Source: Palsa-506 sp963836355 (lineage in GTDB: Bacteria > Actinomycetota > Actinomycetes > Streptosporangiales > Streptosporangiaceae). Taken from it: 64,000 nucleotides of DNA. How positions within the stretch are numbered: the first letter of the stretch is position 1; each line of letters begins with the position of its first letter. The stretch spans positions 1-64,000 of the forward strand of contig CAWIJO010000019.1 in the NCBI GenBank assembly GCA_963836355.1, read 5' to 3'. The notes under the pieces were generated by a model, which had not been told where the DNA came from, did no database searches, and saw only the letters and a program-made list of their open reading frames with translations. The position numbers and the translations under genes are program-made. This document shows positions 34,535 through 43,720 of this stretch, one piece after another.

Positions 34535-36725
34535 CAACCACAGCCTCCGCCGCGGCGAGCGGAACCTCGGCGTGCAGCGTGGTACCCCGCCCGGGGCTGC
34601 TGTCGATGCGCAAGGCGCCGTTCACGATGGACATCCGGTCGGCGAGGCTGGCCAGGCCGAGGCCGCGGACGGCGGCCGGGTCGAACCCGCAGCCGTCGTC
34701 CCGGACCTCCACGGCCAGGTTCCCGTTCGGCTGGGTCAGTGCGACGAGCACCCGGCGGGCCCTGGCGTGCTTGACCGCGTTGGTCAGCGCCTCAGCGACG
34801 ACAAACCAGGTGGCGGCCTCGACATGCTGGGGATAGCGCACGCCGCGCAATGCCGCGTCGGCTTCGATCATGACCTCGACCGGCAGCCGCGCGGCCTGGG
34901 CCTCGATCGCCTCCAGCAGCCCCTGGTCAGCCAGCACCGGCGGGTGGATCGCGTGCGCGAAGTCGCGGAGTTGACCAAGCAGGTCGCCCATATCCCGCTG
35001 CAGATCGGCGAGCGACTCGTCGGCGCGCTGGTCGCCGCGGCGCAGCCGCTCGCGGGCCAGCGCCAGCTTGGCGGTCAGCACCACGACGTCCTGCTGGACG
35101 CCGTCGTGCAGGTCCCGCTGGATTCGCTGGCGCTCGGCGTCCTGGGCCAGTGCCACCCGGGCCCGCGAGGCGGTGAGTTCCGCTGCCTGCCGGCGGATGA
35201 CCTCGAGGCGGGCACTCAGCTCCGCGGTCAGGTGCGCGTTACGTACGGTGGTCGCCACCTGGCCGGCCAGGCTCGCCAGCAGGCGGCGGTCCTCAGCCAG
35301 CAGCGGCCCGTCGGGGCGCGGGCCGCACTCAATGCGGCCGAGCGTCGTCCCGGCGTGCGTCAGCGGCACGACCAGGGCGGGCTCGGCCGGCTCGGCCGGC
35401 TCGATCCCAGACACGCCGACAGCTGGCCGGGAGCCGCCGGACGCGGCGAGGTCAAGGCGCACCCGGGCCCATCGCAGACCGAGCCCGCGGCGTATCGCGT
35501 CGGCGAGACGGGGCGGCATGTCAGCCGAGCCGGGTGCGGCTTCCAGCATGGAGCCGAAGCGGCTGAGCACCTCGTACCCGTCCAGGCGGTCTCCGAATAC
35601 CCACCGGTCAGCCAGCCGGTCCAGCCTGCGCCGCACCGGCTGGAACGCCAGCGTGGCCCCGACGGCCAGCAGCACCGCCGGCCCGGCCGGCAGGAAATGA
35701 CTGGCCAGCAGCCCGAGGGTAGCGGCAGCGGCCAGGTAGGCCACGGTGATCACCAGCCACAGCGACCGGTAGACCATCGATCTGCGGGCCGGCACGTCGA
35801 TGCCGAAGACTCCGTCCTGGGACGACGCGACGATCAGCGAGCCAAGGACGATGACAACCGCCAGCGACCAGAGGACGAAGACGGCTGTGAGCCCGATAAG
35901 GCTGGAACCGACGGAATAGGACAACGCGGTGACCGCGCCGAAGACCACTATCGCGGTTCCCATTCCCGCCAGCAGCGACCGTATCCGGCGGCGGTCCTGC
36001 GACGGTGACCGCTGATAACGCAGGTACAGCATGATCACGCCGAGGACGGTCCACGCGGCGAAGGTGTATTGCAGCCACGCGACGACCGGCTCGGCCGGCC
36101 GGGCGGCGGACAGGAACAGCGGGCTGGCGATGCCCGGTTCCGCTTCCTGGAACAGGCCCTGCGGCGGCGTCGGGCTGGAAATCACCAGCAGCACCGGCAG
36201 CAGCACGGCCGTCACAGCCGCGGTGCGCAGCACCAGACGCTCGCCGCGGCGTTCGGGCAGGCCGGTCGGGAAAAGCCCGATCAGCCCGATACCGGCGACG
36301 ACGGAGGCGTTCGACGCGCACTTGCCTATCAGCACGACAATCCAGGCGAGGGACGAGCCAGCCATGACCGGCAGGTCGGTGAGGGCATCGCCGACGAATT
36401 CCCCCAGCATGAACGTCGCGCCGCACGCGAGCAGCCAGGCCGCGACGCGGTTGCCCGGCCCGCGGAACACGCCGACCAGCCCGGCGACATAGAACGGCGC
36501 CGGTCCCAGCAGCAGCCAGCCGACACCGGCCATGTTCCCGGCGGCCAGCTCGATCGCGGCGGCCGCGACCAGGGCGCAACCACCGATGATCGCCAGCGCG
36601 ATGCAGACAGCCCGCATAGGCCCAGTGTGACTGGCCGACGGCGGCACGAACAGGAGGAGCACCGCACCGGCAGTGGCGGCCAGCCTCACCCCATCCCGGC
36701 GGCTGGCACCGTGTTCGGGGGGCAC
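34527..36725 (-). CDS. Membrane sensor histidine kinase (HisKA_3)
   Basis: The 732-residue kinase has about ten membrane helices in residues 1-360 (GVGWLLLGPAPFYVAGLVG, FAAWTVLGVIMLYLRYQR). A GAF-like domain follows (LVVPLTHAGTTLGRIECG), then HisKA_3 with AERQRIQRDLHDGVQQDVV and an ATPase domain (EALTNAVKHARARRVLV, VEVRDDGCGFD, GLGLASLADRM). It shares the overall plan of the two duplicated orphan kinases but is more distant. The GTG at 36725 is only 52 bases from the divergent DUF6220-like gene. It overlaps its response regulator gene. Confidence 0.9.
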   Translation of the reverse strand: MPPEHGASRRDGVRLAATAGAVLLLFVPPSASHTGPMRAVCIALAIIGGCALVAAAAIELAAGNMAGVGWLLLGPAPFYVAGLVGVFRGPGNRVAAWLLACGATFMLGEFVGDALTDLPVMAGSSLAWIVVLIGKCASNASVVAGIGLIGLFPTGLPERRGERLVLRTAAVTAVLLPVLLVISSPTPPQGLFQEAEPGIASPLFLSAARPAEPVVAWLQYTFAAWTVLGVIMLYLRYQRSPSQDRRRIRSLLAGMGTAIVVFGAVTALSYSVGSSLIGLTAVFVLWSLAVVIVLGSLIVASSQDGVFGIDVPARRSMVYRSLWLVITVAYLAAAATLGLLASHFLPAGPAVLLAVGATLAFQPVRRRLDRLADRWVFGDRLDGYEVLSRFGSMLEAAPGSADMPPRLADAIRRGLGLRWARVRLDLAASGGSRPAVGVSGIEPAEPAEPALVVPLTHAGTTLGRIECGPRPDGPLLAEDRRLLASLAGQVATTVRNAHLTAELSARLEVIRRQAAELTASRARVALAQDAERQRIQRDLHDGVQQDVVVLTAKLALARERLRRGDQRADESLADLQRDMGDLLGQLRDFAHAIHPPVLADQGLLEAIEAQAARLPVEVMIEADAALRGVRYPQHVEAATWFVVAEALTNAVKHARARRVLVALTQPNGNLAVEVRDDGCGFDPAAVRGLGLASLADRMSIVNGALRIDSSPGRGTTLHAEVPLAAAEAVVDD

Positions 36726-36777
36726 GTCGCGCTCATAGCGTTTCGCAGCGTAACCGCGGACGAGGAGCGATCAGAAG

Positions 36778-37230
36778 ATGATAGGTAACGAGCCTGCCAC
36801 CGCCGGTCACCAGAGAATCTCGGCTGGTCCCTTCACCGGGCTCCGCGGCGTCGCCTGCCGCGGCTACCACTGGCTGCTGCTTGGCTTCCTGCTGCTGGGG
36901 GTGGCCCAAATCTTCCTGGCCGGGCTGGGCGTCTTCAGCCTGCAAGACGGAACCGGCGGCGATACGGCCTTCGCGCCGCACCGCGCCGTCGGGTTCAGCA
37001 TGGCCGGCGTCGCCGTGCTCATCCTGATACTGGCACTGATTGCCCGGCCGGGCGCCCGCGCGATCACCGGGGCGGCCGTGCTGGTGGTGCTGACGTCGCT
37101 GGTGCAGAGCCTGCTCGCCAGCATCGCCGAGGGCCACGCGCTCTATGGCGGCCTGCACGCCTTCGACGGACTGCTCATCCTGGGCACCGCGGCCTACCTC
37201 TACGTCCGGTCGCGGCAGCGCGAGTCCTAG
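36778..37230 (+). CDS. DUF6220-like membrane protein, second copy
   Basis: The 150-residue protein is nearly the same as the one at 15178-15639: it begins MIGNEPATAGHQ and has the same four helices (YHWLLLGFLLLGVAQIFLAG, VGFSMAGVAVLILILALIA, VLTSLVQSLLASIAEGHAL, FDGLLILGTAAYLYVRSRQR). ATG 36778 has GAGGAG upstream, and that leader is also similar between the copies. It precedes the orphan kinase by 11 bases. Role unknown; probably a partner of the sensor. Confidence 0.8.
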   Translation: MIGNEPATAGHQRISAGPFTGLRGVACRGYHWLLLGFLLLGVAQIFLAGLGVFSLQDGTGGDTAFAPHRAVGFSMAGVAVLILILALIARPGARAITGAAVLVVLTSLVQSLLASIAEGHALYGGLHAFDGLLILGTAAYLYVRSRQRES

Positions 37231-37241
37231 GGGGCCATGCC

Positions 37242-39380
37242 GTGACCAGCTCCAGGCGTGCCACCGCCATCGTGTGGCTCGTGATCACGGCGCTTTCGGT
37301 GGCCAACCTGATCTTGACGATCCTGGCGCGCGGCGACCTGGCGACCACGGACGCGGTGGCGGGCCTGAGTTATGCGCCTGCCCCCGTCTTGTATGCCACT
37401 CTCGGAGCGCTGATTGTCCGCCGCGCTGGCAATGTCATCGGCTGGATGCTGCTCGGCATCGGGGGCGCCCTGGCCAGCAATGGGCTAGCCTCCGCCTATG
37501 CGGTGCTCGGCGTCGCCCATCCCGGCACCTTGCCGGCGCCTGAACTGGTGGGCCTGCTAGGCGAGTGGAGCTTCGTCCCGGTCCTCACCGGGATCGGCTT
37601 CATGCTGATGCTGTTCCCGTCCGGGACGCTGCCTTCGCCCCGCTGGCGCCCGTGGGCAGGGCTGGGCCTGCTGGCCACCGCGCTGACGATGGTCGGGTTC
37701 GTGGTGCGGCCGAGGCTAATGGCGCTTCCGGCACCCGACGGTGCTTCGCTGATGTTGGAGAACCCGCTCGGCATCAGGTCGCTGGGGCCGGTCCTCTCAA
37801 CGGTCCTGATCGGTACCCTCGGCGGCCTGTCGGTGCTGGGCATCGTGCTCTTGGCGGCGGCCTTCGTCTCCCTGGTCATCCGCTACCGCTCAGGCGCGCG
37901 CGAGGTGCGGCAGCAAATCAAGTGGATCGCCCTGGCGGCAGTGGCTGCGGCCGGCTGCCAGGCTGCTGCGCAGCTGGCCTTCGCGATCACCGGGGACGCG
38001 TCGAACCCGGTGACGGTCACCGCCTTCGTCGTGGTGCCGGTCATAGCGCTGTTCGGGATTCCCGCGGTCATCACGCTCGCGATCCTGAAGTACGGCCTGT
38101 ACCAGATCGACGTCATCATCAACCGGGCCGTACAGTACGGCCTGCTCTCGGCGGCGCTCACGGCGGTCTACGCCGGAATCGTGATCGGCATCGGGACGCT
38201 GGCCGGCTACAGCGGCGGCCCTGTGCTCACGGTCGCGGCCGCGGTGGCGGTCGCGCTGCTGTTCCAGCCGGTGCGCCAGCGGGCGCGGCTGGTGGCCAAC
38301 CGCTTCGTCTACGGCGAGCGGGCCACGCCCTACCAGGTGCTCGCCGACTTCGCCGAGGACATGGCCGGGCAGCTGGACTTCGACATGGCGCTGGACCGGA
38401 TGGCGTCGATCCTGGCCGGCGCGACCGGCGCGGTCCGGGTCGAGGTCTGGATCCGGGTCGGATCGGAGCTGCGCCCGCAGGTGACCTGGCCGCATGGGTC
38501 CGCTCCGCCCGCGGCCGTCCCGCTGGCCGGTGACGGCGGGCTGCCCCCGTTCGAGCTGCCCGCGCGGGCCGTAGCGGTCCGGCACGGTGACGAACTGCTC
38601 GGTGCGCTCACCATCCAGAAACCGCGGAACGAGCCGGTGTCCGCCGCCGAGGACAAGCTGCTGGCGCACCTGGCGTCGCAAGCTGGGCTTGTCCTGCGCA
38701 ACGTCCGGCTCACCGCCGAGCTGCAGGCCACGATCGATGACCTGCTGGCGTCCCGGCGGCGGCTGGTGCGGGCGCAGGATGAGGAGCGGCAGCGGATCGA
38801 GCGGAACCTGCACGACGGCGCCCAGCAGCAACTGGTCGCGCTCATGGTTGAGCTCAGCCTGCTGGAGGATTCCGCCGGGGACCCCGCCGAGGTCAGGCAG
38901 GTGACCGGCCAGCTGCGGGCCGGGCTGCGCGCGGCAGTCGGCGACCTGCGGGCCCTGGCCCGCGGGATCTACCCGCCGCTGCTGGCCGACCAGGGCCTTG
39001 GGCCAGCCCTGCGAGCGCAGGCCGGCCGGGCCCCGCTGCCAGTCCAGGTCGAGGCCGACGGCATCGGGCGCTATCCGCGGGACGCCGAGGGCGCGGTGTA
39101 TTTCTGCGCCCTGGAGGCGCTGCAGAATGTCGCCAAGTACGCCCGCGCGTCCCGGGCGACCGTAGCGTTGTCCTGCGCCCGCAGCCAGCTTGAGTTCACC
39201 GTCGCCGACGACGGGGCCGGCTTCGACCCCGCGAATGCCAGGCAGGGCACCGGCCTGCAGGGCATGGCCGACCGGCTGGCCGCGGCAGGCGGCACCCTGC
39301 GCGTCAACTCCGTACCCGGCGTCGGCACTACCATCAGCGGCAGCCTGCCCGTGCCCGAGCTAGCCGTGACCAGCCGCTAG
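37242..39380 (+). CDS. Membrane sensor histidine kinase, second copy (orphan)
   Basis: At 712 residues it equals the length of the kinase at 13026-15164 and is very similar throughout, for example IKWIALAA, GLYQIDVIINRAVQYGLLSA, YQVLADFAEDMAGQLDFD and RQRIERNLHDGAQQQLVAL. The layout is a polytopic N-terminus, GAF-like domain, HisKA_3 helix and ATPase domain ending GTTISGSLPVPELA. GTG 37242 directly follows the DUF6220-like gene. There is no adjacent response regulator; the NarL-type regulator at 33824 or one elsewhere may serve. Confidence 0.88.
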   Translation: MTSSRRATAIVWLVITALSVANLILTILARGDLATTDAVAGLSYAPAPVLYATLGALIVRRAGNVIGWMLLGIGGALASNGLASAYAVLGVAHPGTLPAPELVGLLGEWSFVPVLTGIGFMLMLFPSGTLPSPRWRPWAGLGLLATALTMVGFVVRPRLMALPAPDGASLMLENPLGIRSLGPVLSTVLIGTLGGLSVLGIVLLAAAFVSLVIRYRSGAREVRQQIKWIALAAVAAAGCQAAAQLAFAITGDASNPVTVTAFVVVPVIALFGIPAVITLAILKYGLYQIDVIINRAVQYGLLSAALTAVYAGIVIGIGTLAGYSGGPVLTVAAAVAVALLFQPVRQRARLVANRFVYGERATPYQVLADFAEDMAGQLDFDMALDRMASILAGATGAVRVEVWIRVGSELRPQVTWPHGSAPPAAVPLAGDGGLPPFELPARAVAVRHGDELLGALTIQKPRNEPVSAAEDKLLAHLASQAGLVLRNVRLTAELQATIDDLLASRRRLVRAQDEERQRIERNLHDGAQQQLVALMVELSLLEDSAGDPAEVRQVTGQLRAGLRAAVGDLRALARGIYPPLLADQGLGPALRAQAGRAPLPVQVEADGIGRYPRDAEGAVYFCALEALQNVAKYARASRATVALSCARSQLEFTVADDGAGFDPANARQGTGLQGMADRLAAAGGTLRVNSVPGVGTTISGSLPVPELAVTSR

Positions 39381-39502
39381 CGACGACGCGGACGCCAGGG
39401 CAGCCCGGACATGGCTACGGATTCCCCGGCGGCAGACGTGTCGTTGCTTCGCCCCGGGGCCAGGTCTGGATCGTGCTGGCCGCCAGGTAGCCGGCTGCGC
39501 AG

Positions 39503-39979
39503 CTAGCGGGCGCTGAGCAGGACGCCGACCATGACGGCCCGCTCGGCTGACCGGTTCTGCCAGTCGTGCGGGACGCCTGGCTGCTGGACGACCGAGTCCC
39601 CCGGCCCGAGGGTGATCGCCGACTCGCCGACCACGAGCACCACCTCGCCGCGCAGCACGGTGACGTAGTCCAGCGTGTCGGTCGCGTGCGCGTCCTGGAA
39701 GCCGTCGGCAGCGGCATCTTGCCCGCCTCCGGCTTCGGCTGTATCCGCGGAACCGGCCGGGGCGATCTCGACGATCCGGAAGCAGCTGCCGCGGGAGGGC
39801 GGCTCCAGCTCCCAGGCCCGGGTCGAGGTATCCGTGGCAGCTGCCCGCGGCGGCGTGCTATCGGTCACCCAGAGTTCCGTGGTGACATACCGGCCGGCCC
39901 GGATAACGGTCGGCGGCTCGCCCTGCCGGATGATCGCCGGGTTACCGTCCTCGTCGTAGCCAGTCACGACTCTGTGCAT
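39503..39979 (-). CDS. Cupin-domain protein
   Basis: The 158-residue protein has a C-terminal cupin barrel: ATDTLDYVTVLRGEVVLVVG, then SAITLGPGDSVVQQPGVPHD, then WQNRSAERAVMVGVL. It keeps one candidate metal ligand in PHDW, but the usual HxH of motif 1 is replaced (TLDYVTV), so metal binding may be weak. ATG 39979 follows AGGAGG at 7 bases. It lies between two signalling or biosynthetic genes without overlap. Substrate unknown. Confidence 0.82.
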   Translation of the reverse strand: MHRVVTGYDEDGNPAIIRQGEPPTVIRAGRYVTTELWVTDSTPPRAAATDTSTRAWELEPPSRGSCFRIVEIAPAGSADTAEAGGGQDAAADGFQDAHATDTLDYVTVLRGEVVLVVGESAITLGPGDSVVQQPGVPHDWQNRSAERAVMVGVLLSAR

Positions 39980-40093
39980 GGCCGTCCCCTCCTGAGGTCA
40001 GAGCGACGCAAGATGCAAGGCGGGAACATCATGCCGTACCAGCGGACACGGCAAGCCGCGATCCGCGCGGAAAGCCCGCGACCCGCTGATACG

Positions 40094-41676
40094 TCAGCGC
40101 CGGCCAGCCCGCACCACCCGGCGGGCGGCCGGCGCCGCATTCCACCGGACCGCGCCGGCCAGGTCGCGGGCATGCTCGCGCAGGCTGTAGTCCGGCCGCG
40201 CGGCACCCTCGGCGATTGCCCTGTCCAGGTCGTGGCCGCACTGCTCGAGCACCGCGGAAAAATCCCGCCGTACCGGCTCCAGCAGGTGATAGCCGAAGGA
40301 TCGGTGGATGCGGGCGAACAACGGCCGGTACAGCCTGGCCCGCTCGTGCAGGCCGGACGAGTGCGACATGGGGTTCTTCGGCCGGCCGCGGATGTAGCCG
40401 GGCAGCAGGCCGGCGAACGCCTCGCGCAGGATCCACTTCTCCTGGCCGTCGCGGACCTTGAGGTTCATCGGCAGCCGCATGGCCAGCTCGACCAGCGGCA
40501 GGTCGAGGAACGGCACCCGCGCTTCCACCGCGCAGGCCATGCTTGTGCGGTCGACCCGCTGCAGCTCGGTGCGGCACAGGTTTCGGATCTTGTGCTGGAA
40601 CAGCCGCCGCGCGCCGGCCGGGCCGACCCGCTCGTACATGGAGTAGCCGCCGAACAGCTCGTCGGAGCCGTCGCCGGTCAGCACGACCTTGATGCCAAGC
40701 TCGTGCACGCGGCGGAACAGCGGCACGGACACCACGGCGTTGATGATGTCGCCGTATTCGGTCAGCTCGGACAGCCGGATGGCCTCCTTGATGTCATCCA
40801 GGCGGAGGTCACCCGGCCGCAGCTCGATCACTTCGTGCGGGATGCCGAACTCCGCGGTCAGCCGCCGGGCGTGCGCCACGTCCTCGCTGCCGGGCGCGCC
40901 GATCGTCACCGCGACGCAGTCGGGGTGCATGTCCTGGGCATGCAGCAGCACGAGCGAGCTGTCCAGCCCGCCGGAAAGGATGACCCCGACGGTCAGGTCG
41001 GTATCCACCCGCACCCGTACGCTGTCCTCGAACGCGGCCCGGACCAGCTTCGCCGCCTCATCCGGATCCTCGATCGGCGGCAGGTCGTGCCCGGGCCGTA
41101 GCGGGCCGGCATACGGCACGAGATCGGGCCCGGCCGCGGGCTCGGCCCAGCCATGATGCCCCGGCGCTACCTCCGTTACCGGCCGGCCGCCGGCACCAGT
41201 GCCTTGACCTCGGAGGCGACCAGCAGGCAGCCGCCACTGCGGGACCAGTAAAGCGGCTTTACCCCGAGCGGGTCCCTGGCCAGGTAGACGCAGCCCGCGG
41301 CGCGGTCGGCTATCGCGAAGGCGAACTCGCCCCGCAGCCTGCGCACCGCGCCTTCGCCCCATTGCATGAAGGCGGTGAGCAGGACCTCCGTGTCGCTGGC
41401 GGTGCGGAAGTCCCGGCCAAGCACGGCAAGCTCGGCGCGGAGCTCACGGTGGTTGAAGATCTCGCCGTTGAGGCAGAGCACCCACCGGCCGTCTGGCGAT
41501 ACCCACGGCTGGACGGCGCGCCGGCGGTCCACGATCCGTAGCCGCTGCGTCCCGGCGAGCAAGTCGTCAGCACACAGGACCTCCTCCACCTCGCCGCGCT
41601 GCGCCAGCGAGCCGAGCATCCGGCGGAACTCACCGGCGTCCGCGCCGCGGCCGAGGATAAGAGCAATGCCGCACAC
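40094..41676 (-). pseudogene. Asparagine synthetase-like amidotransferase, one frameshift
   Basis: GTG 41676 followed by TGC GGC puts a cysteine at position 2, the class II glutaminase nucleophile (MCGIALILGRG). The N-terminal domain holds LCLNGEIFNHRELRAEL and FAFAIADRAAGCVYLARDPL, then GVKPLYW. The frame ends at a stop at 41176, but the synthetase domain continues in another frame from about 41210: VGVILSGGLDSSLVLLHAQ (PPi loop), AVTIGAPGSEDVAHARRL and VLTGDGSDELFGGYSM. A single-base change would restore a roughly 525-residue enzyme of the asnB/lasso-cyclase superfamily. No lasso precursor or leader protease is nearby, so asparagine or related amide synthesis is more likely. Confidence 0.8.
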
Positions 41677-41678
41677 GG

Positions 41679-42572
41679 TTATCGGCCGCCCATCTCCGTC
41701 TCGAAGGCATGGCGCAGGCCGGTTGCCGCGGCCGGGCTGATGCACACATGCCAGGCCTGCCCCTCGTCGACGACATTGATGTCGCCCGCGCCCTGGCGGT
41801 CGAGCAGCAGGCTTTGCAGGGCCCGGTGCGCGTCGAACCGCCGGAACCAGGAGATCTCGATGTCCATGGCGTAACCGGCGCAGTGCGAGCTGGGCAGCAT
41901 GGCGGAATAGCCGAGCCGACGCAGGTGCCGCTGATGCGCGACGCTGCGTACCAGGCTGGTCACCCACAACGGCGGTGTGCCCGGCGGCGCGGCCGCCGCG
42001 AATGCAGCCGAGAGCTGATTGAGCAGCACGACCGCCTCCGGCCGGGTGCGGGCGAGCCGCAGGCCCGCGGTGCGCGGGGTGCGGTCCGGCAGCGCGCGCC
42101 GTTCCGCCGAGCGGGCCGCCCGGGTCAGCAGCGCCTCGGCCTGCCGCCGGTAGCGGAAGCGCAGCAGGCCGTCCCGGCGCAGCGGCTCGAGATCGACGAG
42201 ATCGGCAGTGCCTTGCACTGCGCCGTCGGTGGCATACATCGGCAGCTGCCCCCACCACATGGCGTCGATCTGGGCGAACAGGTAAATGCGGATGATCGCG
42301 AGCAGGTCGGCCGCCGAGCTCCGGCTGCTCGGCCGGAAGCTGCGGACCTCGGCGGCAAGCTGCCGGACCGAGCCGGCCAGGCCATTCGGGGTCGCGGACA
42401 GCACCGCGGCAAAGTCAGGCTCACCGAGCCGCTCAGCCAGTACCGCCCCGGCGGCGGCCGGATCATGCACCCCGCCGCGGCAGGCTACCTCGGCTAATAG
42501 ATCAGTGACCGCGCCACGGTAGGCGACGACGTCGGCACAGCGGGTGGCCGGATCGACACTAGTCAGCCACAT
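41679..42572 (-). CDS. DUF5715-like putative peptidase
   Basis: The roughly 297-residue protein is helical in its first 180 residues, then has WVTSLVRSVAHQRHLRRLGY, then SSHCAGYAMDIEISWF, then INVVDEGQAWHVCISP. The ordered SxHxxGxAxDI and WHVxI motifs resemble zinc D-Ala-D-Ala carboxypeptidases (peptidase M15/DUF5715). No signal peptide is seen, which is odd for a wall enzyme. ATG 42572 is favoured because GGAGGG lies 11 bases upstream; a GTG at 42623 is an alternative. Its stop is 2 bases before the amidotransferase start, so the two are one operon. Confidence 0.7.
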   Translation of the reverse strand: MWLTSVDPATRCADVVAYRGAVTDLLAEVACRGGVHDPAAAGAVLAERLGEPDFAAVLSATPNGLAGSVRQLAAEVRSFRPSSRSSAADLLAIIRIYLFAQIDAMWWGQLPMYATDGAVQGTADLVDLEPLRRDGLLRFRYRRQAEALLTRAARSAERRALPDRTPRTAGLRLARTRPEAVVLLNQLSAAFAAAAPPGTPPLWVTSLVRSVAHQRHLRRLGYSAMLPSSHCAGYAMDIEISWFRRFDAHRALQSLLLDRQGAGDINVVDEGQAWHVCISPAAATGLRHAFETEMGGR

Positions 42573-42850
42573 CGTGGTGAGCACCCTCCCTGGAATTTCA
42601 ACGCTGCCTGGCAGCGACTGCACGATGGCTGAGCGTAACAGCGCGGCAACGAGATGTTGCCGCTTCGCGCACGCCGGGCTCCGCGAGAACCGGTTCGCGC
42701 GGTCATAACGGGCCGCGGCAAAGGCTGCGAGCAGGGCTTATCGGCCAGTTCCGGGACCGCCGATAACCAGCGCCGTCAATGGCCCGCGGCCGTCCCCGGT
42801 GACGGGATTGTCCCCAGCGGGCCTTGCCTGCCTGATCTAGACTTCGCCAT

Positions 42851-43144
42851 GTGATCTTCAAGCAGGTCGGAGAGGGACGACCTTATCCCGATCATGCCCG
42901 GAGTTCTCGCGAGTGGGCCGAGATACCGCCCCGCCCCGTCCGGCTGGACCAGCTCATAACCACGAAGAACGTGCTCGACCTGCAGCAGGTGCTGGCCCAG
43001 GATTCGACTTTTTACGGCGACCTCTTCCCGCACGTGATCCGCTGGCGGGGGGAGCTCTACCTCGAAGACGGCCTGCACCGGGCGCTGCGCGCGGCCTTGC
43101 ACCAGCGCCTCGTGCTGCACGCGCGGGTCCTTGAGCTGGATTAA
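42851..43144 (+). CDS. Conserved actinobacterial protein of unknown function
   Basis: The 97-residue protein starts MIFKQVGEGRPYPDHARSSR, then VRLDQLITTKNVLDLQQVLA, then DSTFYGDLFPHVIRWRGELY, then LEDGLHRALRAALHQRLVLH. I recognise it as a small protein conserved in actinomycetes and faintly like ParB/sulfiredoxin-type folds (LEDGLHR resembling the DGHHR motif), but that link is tentative. GTG 42851 sits only a few bases after a possible promoter, suggesting a short leader. Monocistronic. Confidence 0.65.
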   Translation: MIFKQVGEGRPYPDHARSSREWAEIPPRPVRLDQLITTKNVLDLQQVLAQDSTFYGDLFPHVIRWRGELYLEDGLHRALRAALHQRLVLHARVLELD

Positions 43145-43549
43145 CGCGGCCTTCACCGGCGCCAACACCACCGGGACACGGATCCGCACCGTCGACACCC
43201 AGGCCGCCACCACGCGGGTGGGCAGCCTGCTCGGCGCGCAGGCCAACCCGGAAGGCTCCGGCCAGGTCACCGTCTCCCGGCCCTCGGACGCGCTCACCGC
43301 CGCGGCTGACGCCAAGGGCGCGCTCGACACCCTGTTCCTCGGCCTGGGCGCGGTCGCGCTGCTGGTCGGCGCGATCGGGTGGCCAACATCATGGTCATCT
43401 CGGTGCTGGAGCGCCGCCAGGAGATCGGGCTGGCCGCGCGCTGGGCGCCACCCGCGGCCAGATCCGCCCAGTTCCTGGCGGAGGCGATCCTGCTGCCCGC
43501 CATCCGCGCCGCCCGCCTGTCTCCCACCCAGGCCCTGTGGAGCGTCTGA
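43145..43549 (+). pseudogene. MacB-like permease C-terminal remnant
   Basis: The frame includes IRTVDTQAATTRVGSLLGAQ, then LFLGLGAVALLVGAIG. After a one-base change it continues ANIMVISVLERRQEIGL; a deletion then joins FLAEAILL to AIRAARLSPTQALWSV and a stop at 43547-43549. This mirrors the C-terminus of the permease at 22713-23947 but lacks the N-terminal half and part of the last helices. It is a dead fragment next to the tRNA-Ser(CGA) gene. Confidence 0.7.
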
Positions 43550-43561
43550 CCGGACTGCGGA

Positions 43562-43702
43562 CCCAGTCGCAGTCACTGTCGAGAAGCGCCAGGTCAGCAA
43601 GGTGGCACGAATTTATGGCGTCGCCCGGTCGTGGATTAACGCGCTGTTAGAGCGCTGGTCACCCGCGGAGCCGCGCAACCAGCCTAAGTGGTCTTACCTG
43701 TG
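43562..43702 (+). pseudogene. Possible IS481-type transposase HTH remnant
   Basis: The frame VTVEKRQVSKVARIYGVARS, then WINALLERWS, resembles the helix-turn-helix at the start of IS481-type transposases, where AxAYGVSxxWVxxLxxRY is typical. Only about 45 codons remain before a stop, with no DDE domain. Similarity is weak but the position beside another remnant supports decay. Confidence 0.35.
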
Positions 43703-43718
43703 ATGTCTTGAGACATCA
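43701..43718 (-). terminator. Hairpin downstream of tRNA-Ser(CGA)
   Basis: TGATGTCT-TG-AGACATCA is a perfect inverted repeat 3 bases beyond the 3' end of the tRNA on the minus strand. It can act as a terminator hairpin, although no U-tract follows. Confidence 0.45.
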
Positions 43719-43720
43719 CA

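Larger units (their letters stand above)
36762..39380 (+). repeat. Right copy of a 2.6-kb inverted duplication
   Basis: This block carries the second DUF6220-like gene and orphan kinase and is the inverted counterpart of 13026-15655, at a distance of 21 kb. Both kinases are 712 residues long. Recombination between the copies would invert the intervening exporter region. Confidence 0.75.

Noticed and set aside
40094..41676. Lasso-peptide cyclase considered for the Asn-synthetase-like gene
   Set aside because: No precursor peptide, leader-binding protein or transglutaminase-like protease is found nearby; the DUF5715-like neighbour does not match lasso protease motifs.
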